From: Salvator merianae
Lineage: Eukaryota > Chordata > Lepidosauria > Squamata > Teiidae
DNA length: 64,000 nucleotides
Direction of reading: 5' to 3'
Assembly (NCBI GenBank): GCA_003586115.2
Contig: QVOM02000053.1
Span: 4,239,524-4,303,523, forward strand
Under the pieces are notes generated by a model. The model worked only from the letters and a program-made list of their open reading frames with translations. It was not told where the DNA came from and did no database searches. Below are positions 1 through 12,145 of the stretch, piece by piece. Positions within the stretch are counted from its first letter, which is position 1. Each line of letters starts with the position of its first letter. The translations under genes were made by a program, and so were the position numbers.

Positions 1-714
1 GGATGATGATCAGAAGGAACAGAGAGGTTTTAAATGATGGTCTCTCTGCAGTGGCTTAAACCTGGATTTCTTTCTCAGTGCACAATATTTGCATTGGCAC
101 AAAATATTTTAATGACTCCAGTGGAGGCTTGCTTCCTATTAAAAACTCTGGACCAAGACCCTTGGAGGAGGGCTGTAAAAGTCTTTTTTGAACTTTTGGT
201 TTTTTCCTCAATGAATCTCTCCCCAGCTTGCTTTACAAATCAGTTGCCTCATGTCTCTTCTCATTTGACTGTTATCAAGAGAAGTTGAACCCTTAAAACT
301 TTGGAAGAGGCCACAAAATATTTAATTATTTAAGTAGGAAGTGCATCACTTCTTTGCAAAGTCCCTGCAAGAAGAATTTGGCTCAGAGATAATGCCTTGC
401 TTACGGCCACCCAGTTTGTCTCATGGCTGAACAAGAATTCGATGGTGCCTTCTCCACCTCCAAGCTGAAAATTCTTTCTTGCACATCGGGGAGAAGCTGT
501 TGTAGGATAAACACCTGCGTTACAAGGCTTTTCCAGGAACATCAAAGGCAAGAGATATGGCATTGCCCTTGAGTATTTAAAATCACACATGTCTACACTG
601 ATCTTCTTCGCTAAGCCAAGTAGACTTGATTTGACTTGTCTAAACTAAGTCATACAGAGCCATACAAAATTGATTTATGATATGTATGTCACTAATGTAA
701 AGGTACTCTATGTA

Positions 715-746
<32 letters not shown>

Positions 747-1020
747 TTCAACATTGCCATTTATCAAATAAGAATGACTTCACTTTATTGAAAGTGTACA
801 GAGCTCACCACTCTTAAATTCAGTTCGAATGACAAACCTGGCAAGATCTTAAATATCGGGCAAAAGATCTGTGTTGCGCTCTAGCAGAATGTGCTGGGAA
901 ACTAGGAAGTGAGCAGAACACGAGGCACTGTTGATACGGAGTCTACAGGATATGGAAGAGGGTTGTGTTACTCAGGCTGGGTCTCCACTAGGCAGGAAAA
1001 ACACTTTAACCAGGGCCTCA
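1..1020. other. Unique non-coding sequence
   Basis: No gene, exon or recognisable interspersed repeat is visible here. Open frames on both strands are under 90 codons, overlap each other and carry no motif. The only structured part is the (CA)n tract near 716. Confidence 0.6.
716..742. repeat. (CA)n microsatellite
   Basis: A pure CA dinucleotide run of about 13 units, preceded by TATGTATA. Confidence 0.95.
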
Positions 1021-1028
1021 GGGAAACT

Positions 1029-1275
1029 AAGGTCTGTTCACACTTTCCACCATGGAATGTTCGCCAGCAAACATTCCACAGTGGAATTGACCACACAGCG
1101 TTGTAGTCAACACCATCAGCAGGATGCCAGCATTTGTAGTGTGAATGCTGGTATTCTGGCTCAATCTTCACCATGACCACAGCCAACAAGCATCTGGCCA
1201 CTGCCATGGTGACTGGCAGAGCTACGCAGCACAGTCGTGCATTCCAAGTGCAAATGCACTTTACCGGGAGAATTA
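1029..1275 (-). mobile_element. TIR DNA-transposon fragment (GGCCTTTTCACACTT family)
   Basis: The copy opens with AAGGTCTGTTCACACTTT, a diverged form of the family terminus GGGCCTTTTCACACTT. A subterminal imperfect hairpin follows (ATGGAATGTT / AACATTCCA, about 1052-1083). The interior reads GTGAATGCTGGTATTCTGGC, then CCATGACCACAGCCA...TGGCCACTGCCATGG, which matches the central hairpin of the copies near 54.7, 58.9 and 61.6 kb. The body lies in the opposite orientation to the 58.9-kb copy. The second terminus is not visible, so this is a truncated copy. No coding capacity. Confidence 0.7.
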
Positions 1276-4200
1276 ATTGGGTTAGTTTCTGTTTCAAGGT
1301 CATTCCTGTGGAGAAGAATTGGAGAATGAGCAAGAATGTTCATGTATTGGTTGCTGGACAACAAAATGGGATGGGAAAGTACTGAGGGATATATTTGCTT
1401 GCTGGTGCTCTTTTCTGCATGTTCTTTTATCAATAGAAGCTGACAGGCTGCTACAGAAGCAAGTCTCTGTGTCTTTGCATTTGGGCCTGGGTATGGTGGT
1501 CTTGGCAGCAGGGTCCAAAACTCTGGTCTTCAGTTAGCATGGGATCAAGATGACTGACCAAAGAGTGCCCCAAGCTAATCAGGCCGTCAGGGTACCATCA
1601 TAGTTTTTTTGTTTGTTTGTTTACTATTCTGATGGGTGAGTCACTCTAGCAGGCTTTGGGATGGACAGCTAGAACACCTGGTATATGGCTATTTGCTCAC
1701 CTTGCCTCTTAGCTGACCAGAGGTTGGCTGGAAGCCATTGTGGATATGGCGTTTTTGTCTGCGCATCCATGATCCAGTCCACTGGACATGGATTGGGTGA
1801 ATGAATGTGAACAAACATGTATACACACACATATACCATGTTATTTTTCACTGATCTACTTTTTATGGGTTCTGTGGTTCAGCAACATCTAGATAGTCAG
1901 AAATCTTCCTGCTTCAAAGATATCAAAGTCGAATCAACAAACTAACAGAAGTTAAACCACATCAAATTATTCTATAATGCAGCAAGTATGGGGCAAAACC
2001 AAAAGGTTTAGCCTTCCTGCCTGCCTTCCTAACGTTGCCTCTTTCCAGCCAAGACTGAACTGTGTCCAGTTTTAATATCCTCACCCAAGAAAATTCCACT
2101 CACAACTGAGGAAACTGCAACATAGTTTTGGAGAGGAGAGAGAATAAAACAGGGCTGGAGGGTGAATGGGTGTTCTACAACTTCTAAGGACTTTGCAATA
2201 GTGTCCCATTTTCCAATCTGTTTAGGCACTTGCCAATATTTTGAGGGGGCACCTGAGATGTTTCTTCTGACTGTTAGATGCTATGCCTAGTTTGCAAAAC
2301 TGTGTCTTGGGTACACTGCTGGAGATAACCGGAATGATTTTTGAGACTGACGAATCTGTGCTTGAATAGCAAATCGAGTACTTCTTAGTTACTCTCTTTT
2401 GGAGCAACACAGCGGGTGACTGTGAGCAGCTTCCAAACGCCTGCAGTCTGTGTAAACTTTAGACTCCAGGTAGGACGCGGTTCCTCTGAGTAGCATCTGA
2501 TCAACTGCTATGCCTGATAATTTATGGAGTCTGCCTGATGGGACTGAACCTCATTTGCACCTGAATGGTTTGCTCACCTCTGGTATCAACTTCATTGTCA
2601 CAGTTCATCACAGAAACAACTCATAAACATTTGAATTTCCTTTTTTTAAAATGTACTTGATTTTAACTTTTATTGTTATTCCGGTCTTGGACTATAAATG
2701 TGTATATTCAGTGAATATTCAGCGCTTCACGTCACTAATTATACATGTTGGTGAGAAAGCATTTTAAAGGAAGTCCCTATAGGGCAAAAAGTAAGCTTGA
2801 TCACAAGTTTGTTTTTTTTATTTTCATTTTCCCCTGACCTTTTTTTTTTTTTAAAAAAAAATCCTGTCCCATTGAATTGTGCCAAGGCAGCTTAAATGGC
2901 AAACTAGCAACCTTAAGCTATTGTCTATTGCGGTGACACACTCACTCATTACAAAGGAATTAGCCATGCCATCTTCTAGCTGCTTAAATGGAATTTTATG
3001 TTGGGATTCTGTACCTGCAGACCATTTCCACTCTTAATGAAATAACTGCTCCACTGGTACATAAACTGCACCCAGATGCACTGTTTTCCACTCTCTGGTT
3101 TCCTCCCCGCGTTGCACACGTGGATGCATCAGTTCCATGTGAACAAACTCAATTGGAAAGGTTGCCCTGTTTGGATAAGAATGCCGGCACCTTTATTTCC
3201 TGGTTGAGCAGAAGAGCTCAAGGGGGGTGTTTAGAAAGCCACTCAGGAGAAGATAGGTGACTTCCAAAGAGGGCAATCAGACATGCACAGTTAAAATCGG
3301 CTAAATGCAACCTGAGCTTATGCCTGTTAACTTCCATCCCAAGTATGCAGTTCAGACTCAAGTACTCTTGCAGAGTTCTTTGGCTGACCTCCTTTAGCTC
3401 TTGGTATTATTAAAAGCAACTGTCCAGTCCACAATATTATATCACATTTGTTCACCACTTACTTTCTCTCACTCATGAGTATTCATTCCCCAACCAAAAA
3501 TGCTCCAGGAACCAAACTTTGGGGAATGTTTTGCCTCAAGATTGACTTTAAGTGAAACAGAGGAAAAGGAGTATTAAATCTGTAAGAGAGTGAAGCACAA
3601 TTCAACTTGGTGTCAGAGTTATCATATCATCTGAATACCACAAATCCAAGATGTAGCTTATTTGGACATTAATCCATTCCAAATTTCTTATTTTCCTAAT
3701 GAGCTTCATTAAAAAAAAAAAAATTTGTGATACAATGTTATCAAATGTGACCAAACGTTCTGGAAGGAGTGAACTGATTTCACATCCTCCTGTGCTCTGG
3801 GTAGTTCATTCTATAGTTGACCCTTTTTTTCCAACTACACAGAAACAGATGTTCTTCATTCAAGAAAGTTAACTTCCAAAACCAGAAACATAACTGAAAT
3901 AGATCAATAATGTCTCTAAGAGGCCATTTCTTTTGCAGTTTGGGAGACAATTTTTACTAGGTGAGAAGCAAAATGGTGGCCCACAGACCACTTCTGTGGA
4001 GGTGGTGGAAGACGTAGGATTCAGATAGAACCCCCCTTTTGACTGCAATGTTTTGATCATCAGCACTGACTTAAACCGTGTATATGGTTGTGCTTCTAAA
4101 ATGTCTACGTGTATCCCATTTTCTATCTCCCCACCTACCTACAAGATTGTTCTGGGAATAAAATGATCTGCGTTGCCCTGGGCTCTTTGGAGGAACCATG

Positions 4201-5865
4201 CAATAAATATGTCAGACACATAGAGTATAATTAACAGTAAGCATATAATAAAAATAAGCTATTTGAATTTGGAATCTGGAATATGGCAACCCCAAGTAAT
4301 AGTAATTGCTTTCTGGTCATTTTATTCTCAACTGTATTGCTCTGTGCATGGGTGTGATTCACATAGTTTTATTCACACACGATTATCATATGAATGAAAA
4401 TATGCAAATAATGGAATGGGCAGATAGAAGAGCGGTTGGAGCAGCTATTATTATTATAGGCAGTACAGTCACACAAAACTCAGAGGTTTCAACCCATTTC
4501 CACATGCTTCTTCATCCTCCATCTTGCATCCAGTCAAACCAAGTTCAAGAGCACATTCTACCTGGGCAAAGAATCTCAAGGAGGGTTTGAAGAGCCCCTG
4601 GGGTTGAGGAAGGCCAAGAGATGGATGTGATCTGAGGAGGCAGGGATGTATAAATTTCATGTCCAGCTCCTGCATGTGGTTTCAGATCAACTGATAGATA
4701 ACCAAGGTAGACAATCAGACAGTAGAGATGTGAACGAGCACCAGTGTCACTGACTTAGGTTTCCTTGATGAGATGCCCTGCTAGGTCACTGAAGCAGCCA
4801 GCAGTTGATTTGGCCTCTGCTTGCCTCATATGCAAGATTTTAGAATTGTATCAGATTCAGAAGACTTCGTGGAAAAACATAATGCTACCATTATGGCTAT
4901 ATAAGATTAGGGAAAGCAGGTCAGAGTATCTGCATGTTTAATAGCTGCATACAGGAGGGAATTTCAGCAGGCATTTATATCCAGTGTCAGAGGTGGTATG
5001 CCTATCAACTCCAGGAAAGACAATGCTGTTGTTATTGTGTCCCACTTGTGGGCTTCCTACAGGCATTTAGTTGGTCACTGCAAGAAACAAGATAGTCCTG
5101 GTTCATTTATGCTTGATGTATGGTTTTATGAATCTATCTTTAGGGATATATTAGAACCTACAATTGCTGAGGCTGCACAAACTCATGTGCTTGGTGCTTG
5201 CATACCACACTTGTCCTTGTCTTGTACCTGCTTGTGTGGGTTTGTGAGTGCTTGTGCGTGCATTCTGTTGTGCGAAAATGAAGTCTTAAAATACAAGAGT
5301 TAAAATGTTGCAAAAATGTATCTGGTGTCCTGGAGGAAAGGATAAAATATAAAATTATTGTTTGTGTTGGATGGTGAAATATTGCAAAACTGCTCATAAT
5401 GATAATGATTATTTATGCAGCCCGCAGAAATGAGACAGGATTCGCATCATGGCATGCGCTTGCAGTGCATGAGAATGAGTAGAGCACTTCTTAAAGTGGT
5501 GGTGTGCTATTTGCACACCTACTACCATTCCAGCTGTGCAAACGTAACAGCTGGAGAACTTTTGATCCCTGGCTTGAGACGTTTTTGAGAACACAGGAAG
5601 TGACCCTGAAAGTACATTCCTTGTTTCCTGAAAACCCCTCAGCTGGCTCTGCTAATTCCTATAAAAGTATCGTGCAACCACTCAAAGAGCGCAGGGACCA
5701 CACCTCCATCCATCCGTTGAGCAAACATCCCATCACTTTAATGGTAGGACAAGAGACAGCATTCTAAGAACGTTTTCTCCCATTCTTCCATTTTGTTGCC
5801 ACAACACTGCAAAGTATGGACTTACTCTGTGTTGCTTCAGTAGACCCGAGTAGAATGGATCAATT
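1276..5865. other. Unique non-coding stretch
   Basis: No exon or RNA gene is supported. The stretch holds short A/T homopolymers (2842-2868, 3709-3722), a small (TTTG)n run near 1607-1622 and otherwise high-complexity sequence. The longest open frames are about 100 codons and are crossed by frames on the other strand. Confidence 0.5.
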
Positions 5866-6180
5866 TGCAAACACAGGAAGTGCCCTACTTCCTACTCCTG
5901 GGGCCATTTCCTGTGTCCATGAAAACAGTCCAGAAACACTGAAGCCAGGGAATGAAAGCTCCCCCATTTTGATCTTTCCATGGCCAGGAGTAGGGGATCA
6001 GCATGTGATCAGTACAGTTCACACTCTTGGGCCTTCCTGCACTTGGTCAGTAGACTGGACCAAGCAGTTCCCTAGTACAGTTTAGTCCACATTGGACTGG
6101 TACTATCCTGGCCCAGAACTGTCCCAAGAGGTCGCTATCCTGGTTTGCCAGTAGACCTGATTGAAGACGTCTACTAACGT
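5866..6180. mobile_element. Diverged relative of the TIR transposon family
   Basis: This piece shares modules with the copies at 46.6 and 47.2 kb: an ACAGGAAGTG motif, a 'TATCCTGGCCCAGAAC' segment and a hairpin of AGTAGAC (6150-6156) with GTCTACT (6169-6175). Clear terminal repeats were not found, so the boundaries are approximate. Old local duplication by another route is possible. Confidence 0.4.
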
Positions 6181-7789
6181 ACCGCATTATCTGTTCTACT
6201 CCAGTCATTGATGCTTCTGCACCTGCTCCAGAACAAGGTTCTTCAAAGCCTAAGCACCTCCTCCAAAGATCATTCTCAGAACCCTGACATGGAGGTAGGC
6301 ATGCTGCTGTTGAAGACTGTCCTGAACAGAACAAAGGAGTGACAGGCCTGGATCAATAGCTGGCAGGAGTGGATGCTGCCTGAGATGGAGATGCAGCTAG
6401 ATATGTCCACATTGCTGCTGAGGTTGGGCAAGAGCATATGGCATCCCCACCCTCCCAATGCAGACATTGCTACACATCTTATCCCAGAACAATGTGGACC
6501 AGGATAGTGAGTGCAGAAACAGACTTAGGAACAGAATACTTGCTTGCAAGCACTCTGCCCCTGTAGTGACAGGAACTCCCATGGGATGGATACTGCCTTC
6601 ATTGGCCTTGCTCACCTTCAACATTGCTTTCACATAATACAAAACAGAAAGCATTAAGCAAGAAAACTATTAACCTCATTTGCAGAGCTAGTGATCTCTG
6701 ATACACACAGCATACATCCTGCACACATCGCAGAATATTCAAGATCATATGTGTTGATTGCACACTAGTACTTATCAGAATCCGTATATAACGCCAGTGG
6801 CCTGTGGTAGATGCCAAAACAGAAACAAACTACAGGTAGCCATAATACAGTTTCCTATACGCTGCTAACTTCCATCAGGCAAAATCAGTATGGAAACAGA
6901 AAAAATGAGAATAGATCAAAATACATGAAGGACCGCTCATTAACCATCTCTGCACTTATCCTGTCCTTTCCTTATCCTGTCCTTTATTTTACAGCATAAT
7001 TCATTCAACTTTTTGCCTGTTTTTTTTTTCCCCTCCCTCACATGGCAGAACTCAATAAAAGTCTATTTGCAAATGTAATTACAGATCCAACTAATATTCT
7101 TTAATCACAGACTGTGCAAAGATGTTAAGAAATGACTTCATCTATTGGGCTGAGAGTTTTATGTGATGTAATTTAACAAGGTAGCGTAAAAAGAATAGGG
7201 CAAGTTGTATGTAAGAAGGTACCGACTCAGTTTTGCTTCCCTTTAATAAAACATTTCAGTGGATTGCAAAAATCACAGAAAAGGTCCAGATGCAATATAT
7301 CTTGACTGTGGTGGCATGAGAATGTTTGTTGCCACATGATTCCACTTCTAAGATATTTTGAAATGCTTTCTTAAATACATGTAGATGCATCCCAGTTCCT
7401 GAAGCATCCTCAGTTAGGACTATCACTGTTTCTATCAAGGCATTGACCCTTCCTTTTACTATGGATTATTGGTAGTCAATTAATTCTCACCCTTGTGCCA
7501 AATATTTGAAATTGATGCAGGCTGTTCTGAGTGCTCTGAACTGGAAGCAGGCATATTTCAAAACAAGATCTTCTTTTGTCTATGATGTATTGCAAATATC
7601 CTTTTGACAGCCGTTTTATTTTCAAAACTTGGGTTTTAGAATTAGGGGTGCCTCACCTGGTTGTATGACCAACTCTTTGTACCAACAGGGTTGTTACTGG
7701 ATTTCCCAAAAATAGTGATATAGGTAAGCAACACCTTGGAGAGCAGGACGGCTGCTACCTACCTACCATCTAATGCAGTTGTACCCAAA
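6181..7789. other. Non-coding stretch with one candidate conserved block
   Basis: No gene is seen. Short open frames overlap on both strands. The only part that stands out is the AT-rich, homeodomain-site-like block annotated at 7035-7200. Confidence 0.5.
7035..7200. promoter_or_regulatory. Candidate conserved non-coding element
   Basis: The block is unique and free of repeats. It is dense in short AT-core sites of the kind homeodomain and POU factors bind: ATTTGCAAATGTAATTACAG, CTAATATTCTTTAATCAC and GTAATTTAACAAGG. That composition is typical of vertebrate developmental enhancers. Conservation cannot be tested from one sequence, so this is inference only. Confidence 0.28.
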
Positions 7790-7885
7790 TTGTGATCCTC
7801 CAGAGGTGTCTGACGTGTAATTCTTGCCCTTGCCTGATGTTATGCAAATTGGCTGGGGCTCATGGGTACTGTAGTTCAGGAAGGC
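7790..7885. mobile_element. Short palindromic MITE-like relic
   Basis: The sequence has the pattern GTGATCCTCCAGAGGTGTCTGA...GGCTGGGGCTCATGGGTACTGTAGTTCAGG. This resembles the palindromic 'CCAGATGT...GCAACTCCCAGC / TTGTAGTCC...ACATCTGG' element at 58664-58774, but is much more diverged. No coding capacity. Confidence 0.4.
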
Positions 7886-8149
7886 CCCGGGGGGTGGGGT
7901 GGGGGATGAAGTTTTAGGTTCTCTGCTCCAAGAGGACATTTGGCCGTTCTGCTGATTTTTGTCTTATCAAAGTTTCCATAGGAACCACTGGAGATGGGGA
8001 GGGGACTTGAATATCCTTTAAAAAGGATGGGTTGTCCAGTTGTTTTACAGGCAGAACAGTAGTAAAATTCCTCGTTGCTTGCTCGTTACTGCCACAGCCA
8101 GAAAACACCCTGGTATTTTTTTAAAAGTTAAAATCAACGCAGAGGCCCC

Positions 8150-8440
8150 TAACTAGGGTGGGTGACTGACACTGAGGGCTGACGCATGGGTTCGGCAGCT
8201 GGCAGACCTTGGTGGGTACAGCCAAACTCTTCTCTCCCCCTCCCCCCCGCTCACTAATTACGCCCGTGGGCCAGCCAGGTCACTTAAGAATTCTTGAATG
8301 AATGGCGTTCTTGGCTTCGGTGCGGACGAAATAAAATGAGTTGTTCATACGTTGAGAATTTAAGCTACTGTTCCAGCCTAAGACCAAAAGAATAATATTT
8401 TGCATTTCATTTCATTTTTTTTTTTTTTAAAAAGAGAATA
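8150..8440. promoter_or_regulatory. Candidate conserved non-coding element with scattered CpGs
   Basis: A repeat-free stretch with several CpGs in a CpG-poor neighbourhood (GACGCATGGGTTCGGC, CTCACTAATTACGCCCGTGG, GGCGTTCTTGGCTTCGGTGCGGACG). It ends in an A/T-rich part with ATAAAATGAGTTGTTCATACG. Retained CpGs and a TAATTA core suggest constraint or unmethylated regulatory DNA. No transcription start or downstream exon is visible. Confidence 0.3.
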
Positions 8441-8646
8441 AAGTCTCTCTTGTTCAGAGTTGTGTAACAAAAGGAAAGGTGATCACAAGCAGACCAAAGT
8501 ATTTTCTTGGGAGACAAAAAAAAAAAATCCGATCTCTGGAGATCTTTTTTTAAAGAACTCTCGTTTGTTTTCTTGGCAGCAGAGCTCTGCACTTGGCACC
8601 CAGCGCCTGGCAGGGAGTCCAAGTGTATAAATGCTCCTCTTGGCCA

Positions 8647-8683
8647 GTGTGTGTGTGTGTGTGTGTGTGCGTGTGCGTGTGTG
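8647..8683. repeat. (GT)n microsatellite with interruptions
   Basis: About 18 GT units, with GC interruptions in the last third. Confidence 0.95.
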
Positions 8684-8928
8684 CACGCCTTCGGGGTCCT
8701 GTTGCTAAGCAGATGTTCCAGTGGCCTGTTAGGAACCATTTGAGACCCCACCCTTGAAATGTGGCCCTGATTCAGTCTTTTCTTCCTGCCTGAGTGAAGG
8801 TCTTGCTTCTCCTGCTTGCTAATAATAACAATAAAAGGAACTCTGGAGCCAAGTTTGTACAAGCAAAACCAAATGCGCTCTTGCCAAGAATGCAAGAGAG
8901 CAGCTGAAGAGAAAGAGGTGGTGTTCTA

Positions 8929-8988
<60 letters not shown>

Positions 8989-9019
8989 TTCTCTCCTTCT
9001 CTCTCTCTCTTTTTCTCTC
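8929..9019. repeat. (CT)n polypyrimidine microsatellite
   Basis: A run of about 90 bp made of CT units broken by TTT and CC steps. The plus strand is entirely pyrimidine. Translation gives Ser-Leu or Arg-Glu repeats, which are artefacts of the repeat. Confidence 0.95.
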
Positions 9020-10194
9020 CACCATCCCCGGGGAATAAGGCTGTTGTAGATTCTTATCCTGTCAGACTTGTTCTGGTTTTTCTCTTTCTGTTTGCACAGC
9101 CTTAAGGTATTGCTGGATTCACCTTCTACCACCACCCCTTCAACACCCTCTTTAATAACTTTATCAACTCAGTGAACTTTGGGATGATTTGAGCCTTTCA
9201 GACTCTTGCTTCTCTGCAACCAGTTATTGGATCCCCTCCATTTGCATTATACTTAGGGCTGTTATTTGGTTTTCTTCCACGAGTTAACTCTTCTGCAGAC
9301 CACTGCAAATACCCTTTTATTATTTCCTGGACAGAGCTGTTCAGAAGATTCCCCCCCCATCCCTCAAAATGCTCCCCAAAACACAAAATTAATCGATAGA
9401 AATGCCAATGTGCCAAAGCCTAATTAAAAAAAAAAAACCTAGACAGAATTTGCTTTTTAAAAAGGCAGCAAGGAAAGGGAGAAACCTCCACCTGTAATTT
9501 TACCAGATGAATCTGATTTTCACTGCCTTGGCATGGGATGAGATGACTTCTGTAGATCTGTTCCTTGATGCTGCCTTGGTAGCTTCTGCCCTGCTTTCAG
9601 AGCAAATTCTGCCCTCAGGGCTTCACTGCACTGAGACCTGAGCTTGTGTTTTAAAGCAAAATCCGCAGTAATGGTGAAATGATGGACGACCAACTTCACT
9701 GACAACACTTAACGCACTTCAAGTGGGTTTGTTCTCTCGGCACACTGAAATCATTAACAAATCTGGCAGAAGTGAAGATCTGCCAGGAACACGGAACATC
9801 AGTTCTGTCCTGAATGGATGAGAAGTGGCGGAATTTTCAGTCCTCCTGCATCTAATCATTGGCATTGCCTTAGTGCCTCAACAAAAGACAGTTAAGGGGC
9901 GCTGGGACTTCTTTTTCAACGTTGCCAACAAGCTGAGGTTCCTCACGGGCAGCATTAATGTTCCTACCTTGGAAATGCTACGACAACAAATTGATTGTAC
10001 CCACCATCACTGCAGATGTTCCCATTCAGGGATGGTGTGGAAACTGCCACCTATTGTCCATGCATTCCCTGAGATATAACGGCAAAGCGTTAATTTTTCT
10101 GGTTAAACTTTGGTGGTTGGGTTGGATTTCACACGGCACTTCTTAAGGTTGGCAGAGGCAATGACACAGGATGTTGTCCCCTGCCAGGAAAGGG
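9020..10194. other. Unique non-coding stretch
   Basis: No gene, tRNA-like structure or known repeat was recognised. Open frames reach only about 84 codons and have no motif. Confidence 0.5.
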
Positions 10195-10400
10195 TCTAGG
10201 GTTGTGGCATGCTGGTGTAGCATATGGGAGGCTCTTTTCCTTCCTCTTCTTAGCATGCTCCATCTGCATAAGATGCAGCATGGACTGAGCCAAGGCACCC
10301 AAAAGGATGTCCTAGCCTAGTTTACTGGTAGACTTGAACAGCAAGGTCTACCAGCAGGCTAGGGTCTGTATCCTGGACCATGGAGGCATGGTGGACCATG
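10195..10400. mobile_element. Diverged TIR-family relative with hairpin core
   Basis: The recognisable part is an imperfect hairpin at 10316-10363: CCTAGTTTACTGGTAGACTT pairs with AAGGTCTACCAGCAGGCTAGG. The GGTAGACT / AGTCTACC core recurs in the pieces at 6.15, 45.07 and 47.35 kb. Terminal repeats were not found, so assignment to the family is tentative. Confidence 0.35.
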
Positions 10401-11814
10401 GAGGTTCGCCTCCTTTGAAGCCTCCCACATCTGCTCCAAAGAGTGTCCTGGTGTTTGCATCTGAATGCCATAGCGTGACCAGCAAGGGCCATCTGGCATG
10501 TGGACAACCCTTATCCCGTGCTAGGGCCACTCTCGTAGTTGGTTACTCCTTAATCATACTCCAGCCTTGCTTATCCTCATTCATAATCTCCCATAAGGCA
10601 GCAGGCTCCAATCCTTTTTCAAAATTTGACTGTCTCGCTCCTTTACCCTTCCGCTGTTACCCTGGGATGGGGCTAAACATCTTTCCTTTTTTTTTTTTTT
10701 TTGCGTGAACTGCTACTGTGTGTCCCATTTAAGGACAATTCCTTTTGTTGGTATGGGCAGGGATGCTTTGGGGGTACTTCTAAAAATGGATAGACAACAT
10801 TCTCAAACTAGGATGCAGATTTCAGGGCACAATCAGGCAATAAGGGGTTATCCCCTAGATTCTGGGACAGGATTCAGATGAGGGCTGTGGGCAGCAACAC
10901 AAAAAGAAAGCTGTCGTATGGTAGATTGGGAGTGATACTTTCATAGTGCCCTTCTTAAAGCGTTTGGGTGCTGTTTGCATGTCTGGTGCCACAATTGTTC
11001 CCTGGCTGCAGTGTTTCCAGCAAGGACTGTTTTTTGTTTTTGTTTTCTTTTTTAGCCCAGAAAATGAGACACTTCTCGTGATAACCGAAATAGGGATGTC
11101 AAAGCCAATTCAAAGAATGCAACACAGGTAAGTTGGAAAAGCAGCTCTGTAAAGGTACCTACTCTGTCCCACTCTTCCTTTACAGGATGTGTGCTGGATG
11201 AGCTCACTTCCTCACTTCCAGGTTCTGTTCACAGTGTCACAATATGGGGGAGTCAAAACTATTAGCAAAACCCAGATATTTTCCTCCTTTCATCCATTCA
11301 TATGCCGTTAATAGACTGAAAGACAATAGCTTTTGACAGAAGGGAAAGAAAGACCAAATGTTGCAATCAGAAAAAGCAAAGCTGAATATTTGACTGAGAC
11401 TAGCTGCAGCTTCTCATGCTGCTAATGTCTTCCTGTCTACACATTTACAAATCACTACCATGAGCTCTTTTTCTCCTGTGAAGTAGACCACAGTAAATAT
11501 TGCTGGGTGGTGCACAGGAACCCTTAAAGCACCACATTAAAAGTATAATTAAATTAAAATTTTAAATTCTGTCAATTAAAAAGTGTCTTGAATGAAAAGG
11601 AGAAATGGTTCCCATTTTCCAAATGAAGGCTTTATCCATGGATTATTAAACAACTTTGCGATGGCTCATAAATGCAGATCAGCATAGGTGGGTAGTTTTT
11701 GAGGCACCCTAGGAAAAGCAAAACAGCACAGACTTTGGGCAAAGACTTTTCTCCAGTTGTCTCTCATGAACTGCAGAGGCAGCTCACAGTTATGCTTGGA
11801 GGTCTCCCTGAATT
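10401..11814. other. Unique non-coding stretch
   Basis: A T-homopolymer lies at about 10685-10702. No exon, RNA gene or recognisable transposon was seen. Confidence 0.5.
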
Positions 11815-12145
11815 ATTGTTCATTGATTTACCTGTTAAGTTTATCCCAAGAGACAGCCACTTGATTTGATCATTTCAGTGGTGCTCTTGAGTTCAACAGC
11901 TATCGCTGCATAACAATGCGATGGTTTAGTCTGTACAGACAGCTTCATCTTTCCAGGCTCCAAGATGGTTCTAATCGCTGATGGGAGGGGACAGTTTCTT
12001 CCTTGTGACACACTAGTTCTTTGTTAATGTCAGCACTTAATGTGGCACTAAGTTAGCAAAGTTGCGAGGCTGATACAATTGCCGCTTTTCAGCATCCAAA
12101 TTTCGTTCCATCTTTTATCTTCCTCTAGTCCCTATGATGACATTG
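11815..12145. promoter_or_regulatory. Candidate conserved non-coding element
   Basis: About 330 bp of high-complexity, repeat-free sequence. It contains AT-core sites (TTCATTGATTTACC, GATTTGATCATTTCAG, TTTGTTAATGTCAGCACTTAATG), retained CpGs (GCTATCGCTGC, AATGCGATGG, GTTGCGAGG, TTGCCGC) and no long open frame. This is the texture of an ancient vertebrate enhancer. The call rests on texture only. Confidence 0.33.

Noticed and set aside
8407..8895. 162-codon minus-strand frame with HTHTHTH repeats
   Set aside because: The repeat part is the (GT)n microsatellite and the remainder has no recognisable motif.
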